A stretch of 64,000 bases of DNA. It comes from an uncultured Dehalococcoidia bacterium (GTDB lineage Bacteria > Chloroflexota > Dehalococcoidia > Lucifugimonadales > UBA3495). The stretch is from the NCBI GenBank assembly GCA_958296445.1, contig OY282565.1, positions 3,025,570 through 3,089,569 on the forward strand. Direction: 5' to 3'. How positions within the stretch are numbered: position 1 is the first letter of the stretch; the number at the start of each line of letters is the position of its first letter. A model generated the notes under the pieces. That model worked only from the letters and a program-made list of their open reading frames with translations, did no database searches and was not told the DNA's origin. A program made the position numbers and the translations under genes. Positions 62,158 through 64,000 of the stretch are shown here, piece by piece.

Positions 62158-63531
62158 CTAATACTCCGGCACGCGGGCAAAAGAATCAAAGCGCACCAAA
62201 GTATCGCGGAACTCCAGTTGAATGTTGCCCGTAGGGCCGTTGCGGTGCTTGGCAACAATAATGTCCGCCACATTCTTGGGGTAAGGCTGGCCTGGCCGCT
62301 GCTGCTCCCACTCCTCTTCGGTGGTATAGACGTCTTCGCGGTGAATAAACATCACCACATCCGCGTCCTGCTCAATGCTGCCACTGTCCCGCAGGTCGGA
62401 AAGCTGCGGCCGGTGGCTGGGCCGGTTCTCCACCAGACGGCTCAACTGCGAGCAGGCAATCAAGGCTATATTCAAGTCCCGGGCCATAGCCTTCAGCGAG
62501 CGGGAAATTTCGGCGATTTCCTGCACCCGGTTGCCGCTGTAACCCCGCCCCTGCCCCTGCACCAGTTGCAGATAATCCACCACCAGCAGGTCAAGCCCAT
62601 GCTCCAGCGACAGCCGCCGCGCCTTGCTCCGCATCTCCACCATTGACTGGTAAGGCGTATCGTCAATAAACACCGGCAAGTCCGATAGCTGGCCGATAGC
62701 GTCAATGATGCGCTGCTGTTCGGCGAAAGTCGTCAAATCCAGCCGCAGCCGGTGCGAATCAACTTCAGCCTCCGACGACAAGATACGCATAGCAAGCTGT
62801 TCCCGGCTCATCTCCAGACTGAAAATGCCGGCCTTCGAGCCGTTGTGCGCCGCGTTAAGGCAGATATTCAAGGCCAGAGTGCTTTTGCCCAGCGACGGGC
62901 GGGCACCCAGAATCACCATATCCGACCGCTGCACACCCCCCAGCAGTTCGTCCAAATCGGCGTAGCCCGACATCACCGGCCCGCCCGTCTCCGGCAGCGG
63001 TTCGCCCACCCCCGCCCGGTCTTGCAGATACTGGTCATATATCTGCCGCAACGGAATAAATCCCCGGTCCTGTCCCGAACCCCGCACGGCAAACAGCAAG
63101 TCCTCGGCCTGCCGGAGCGTAACATCCACGTCATCGGTATCGTTGTACCCCAACGCCGAAATGTGCGCCGCCGCGTCAATAAGCTGCCGCATCGTCGAAG
63201 TGCGGGAAACAACCTGCGCGTAGTCCTCGGAGTGCGCCGACGTAGGAGTAATCGAAACCAGATGGGACAGATAAGCCATCCCCCCCACGGCGTCCAGCTT
63301 TTCCGTGCGGGACAGCTCCCCCGCCAAAGTAAGCTGGTCAATCGCCTCATCCCGCTGAAACAGCGCCTGGGCCGCGGCAAAGCACAACTGGTTGCGCTCG
63401 CGGTAAAAGTCCTTGGGCTGCAATATCGGGGCGACCCTAGCAAAGCAGTCGCCGTCAATCAGCAGCGCCCCGACCACCGCTTCCTCGGCCTCCAGATTAT
63501 GGGGCAGCAACTTTTCCGCGTATATGGTCAC
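62158..63531 (-). CDS. dnaB: Replicative DNA helicase DnaB
   Basis: A 457-residue hexameric helicase. The N-terminal domain (PHNLEAEEAVVGALLIDGD, residues 10-28) and the RecA-like domain with GARPSLGKST (209-218), DLLVVDYLQLV near 320 and SRSLKAMARDLNIALIACSQLSR near 345-367 (in parts) are complete. It follows rplI by 2 bp, a common bacterial order. Confidence 0.96.
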   Translation of the reverse strand: MTIYAEKLLPHNLEAEEAVVGALLIDGDCFARVAPILQPKDFYRERNQLCFAAAQALFQRDEAIDQLTLAGELSRTEKLDAVGGMAYLSHLVSITPTSAHSEDYAQVVSRTSTMRQLIDAAAHISALGYNDTDDVDVTLRQAEDLLFAVRGSGQDRGFIPLRQIYDQYLQDRAGVGEPLPETGGPVMSGYADLDELLGGVQRSDMVILGARPSLGKSTLALNICLNAAHNGSKAGIFSLEMSREQLAMRILSSEAEVDSHRLRLDLTTFAEQQRIIDAIGQLSDLPVFIDDTPYQSMVEMRSKARRLSLEHGLDLLVVDYLQLVQGQGRGYSGNRVQEIAEISRSLKAMARDLNIALIACSQLSRLVENRPSHRPQLSDLRDSGSIEQDADVVMFIHREDVYTTEEEWEQQRPGQPYPKNVADIIVAKHRNGPTGNIQLEFRDTLVRFDSFARVPEY

Positions 63532-63533
63532 GG

Positions 63534-63983
63534 CTACTCTTCAGCCCCGGCGGTCACATGAATCGTCGCCGCGATTTCGCTGGAGAAACGCAGCATGATG
63601 TCATACTCCCCCGGCTCCCGGATCGGTTCGGCCACCTCAATCCAGCGCCGCTCCACCTCCCGCCCGGTCACTTCGGCCAGCGACATAGAGATATGCGTAG
63701 CGGTGATCGCCCCGTAGTAGCGTCCCGTGGGCGTAACCCGGGCCTGCACAGCTATCTCGGTGTTGTCCAGCGCCTCTTTCAGCTCTTCCAGCACCTTGGT
63801 CTCGCGCAGCCGCACATCGTCGCCCGCCTTCTTGATCTTGCCCAGCCGTTTCAGCACCTCCGGCGTAGACATCACGGCCAGACCCTGCGGCAACAGATAG
63901 TTGCGGGCGTACCCGTCCGGCACCCGCCGGACTTCCCCTGCCCTAGCCTTGTTCGGCACATCCTGAGTAAAAACAACTTCCAT
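63534..63983 (-). CDS. rplI: 50S ribosomal protein L9
   Basis: A 149-residue L9: MEVVFTQDVPNKARAGEVRRV and DGYARNYLLPQGLAV (residues 25-39) are the conserved N-terminal block; a long connecting helix follows. Start ATG 63983 is preferred by homology over GTG 63992. It ends 2 bp before dnaB. Confidence 0.93.
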   Translation of the reverse strand: MEVVFTQDVPNKARAGEVRRVPDGYARNYLLPQGLAVMSTPEVLKRLGKIKKAGDDVRLRETKVLEELKEALDNTEIAVQARVTPTGRYYGAITATHISMSLAEVTGREVERRWIEVAEPIREPGEYDIMLRFSSEIAATIHVTAGAEE

Positions 63984-64000
63984 AGAAATCACATCCGCGG

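Overview
The window is a GC-rich (about 60 percent) bacterial chromosome segment with short intergenic gaps. The gene mix points to Chloroflexota, most likely a Dehalococcoidia/SAR202-type lineage: a lone LLM flavin oxidoreductase, a lone xanthine-dehydrogenase-type molybdopterin subunit, several Uma2-family nucleases, a DnaD-like protein beside a DnaC-like loader and dnaB, and an rpsO-pnp-dapB-asd-dapA cluster. This placement is inference; no rRNA or marker phylogeny is available here.

Layout. 0-6 kb: a small membrane protein, three tandem copies of a Uma2 nuclease module, a beta-propeller protein and an LLM oxidoreductase. 6-8.5 kb: a broken AAA gene, an AAA/TOPRIM-like gene pair resembling a defence system, and tRNA-Arg(CCU) and tRNA-Ala(CGC). 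8.6-16.9 kb: epimerase, uppP, an SDR lacking its catalytic residues, a partly duplicated DUF433/PIN-like toxin-antitoxin locus, DinB, and a type II restriction-modification pair. 17-27.5 kb: molybdopterin hydroxylase, HigB/HigA-ImmA, an N-acyl-amino-acid deacylase-like enzyme, an AlbA_2-domain gene pair, two more Uma2 genes plus a fragment, a PD-(D/E)XK nuclease and an MFS transporter. 28-49.3 kb: a defence and mobile island. It holds a radical-SAM pseudogene, a 13-repeat CRISPR array, a type I-G (former I-U) cas locus (cas2, cas4-cas1 on the minus strand; csb1, csb2, cas3, csb3 on the plus strand), a 1715-residue type ISP restriction-modification protein, a translationally coupled membrane TIR-like protein, remnants of a second ISP gene, of a DUF4062-like gene and of another methyltransferase, and an inactivated IS carrying a second, nested element. 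50-64 kb: housekeeping genes, purA, then on the minus strand rplI, dnaB, a DnaD-like gene, a double-AAA helicase loader, an aspartic protease, rpsO, pnp, dapB, asd and dapA, with an isochorismatase-family gene and a membrane-protein gene between asd and dapA.

The most interesting signal lies in the 333-bp gap between the two divergent cas operons. Two degenerate copies of the CRISPR repeat (32345-32384 and 32423-32465), each able to form a strong hairpin, flank a 38-nt spacer-like segment, the same length as the true spacers (36-38 nt). The first 17 nt of that segment match 15 of 17 positions at 32180-32196, next to a TTA that fits the TTN motif reported for type I-G. The matched site sits at the predicted start of the divergent cas4-cas1-cas2 transcript. 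This looks like a crRNA-like regulatory RNA by which the interference complex could repress its own adaptation genes. CreA/CreR-type RNAs are known from other subtypes; whether one is known in I-G should be checked.

A second notable structure is a 670-bp element (47722-48391) with perfect 29-bp inverted termini of IS6-like sequence and an exact 8-bp target duplication. It carries one non-transposase gene and is inserted inside another IS.
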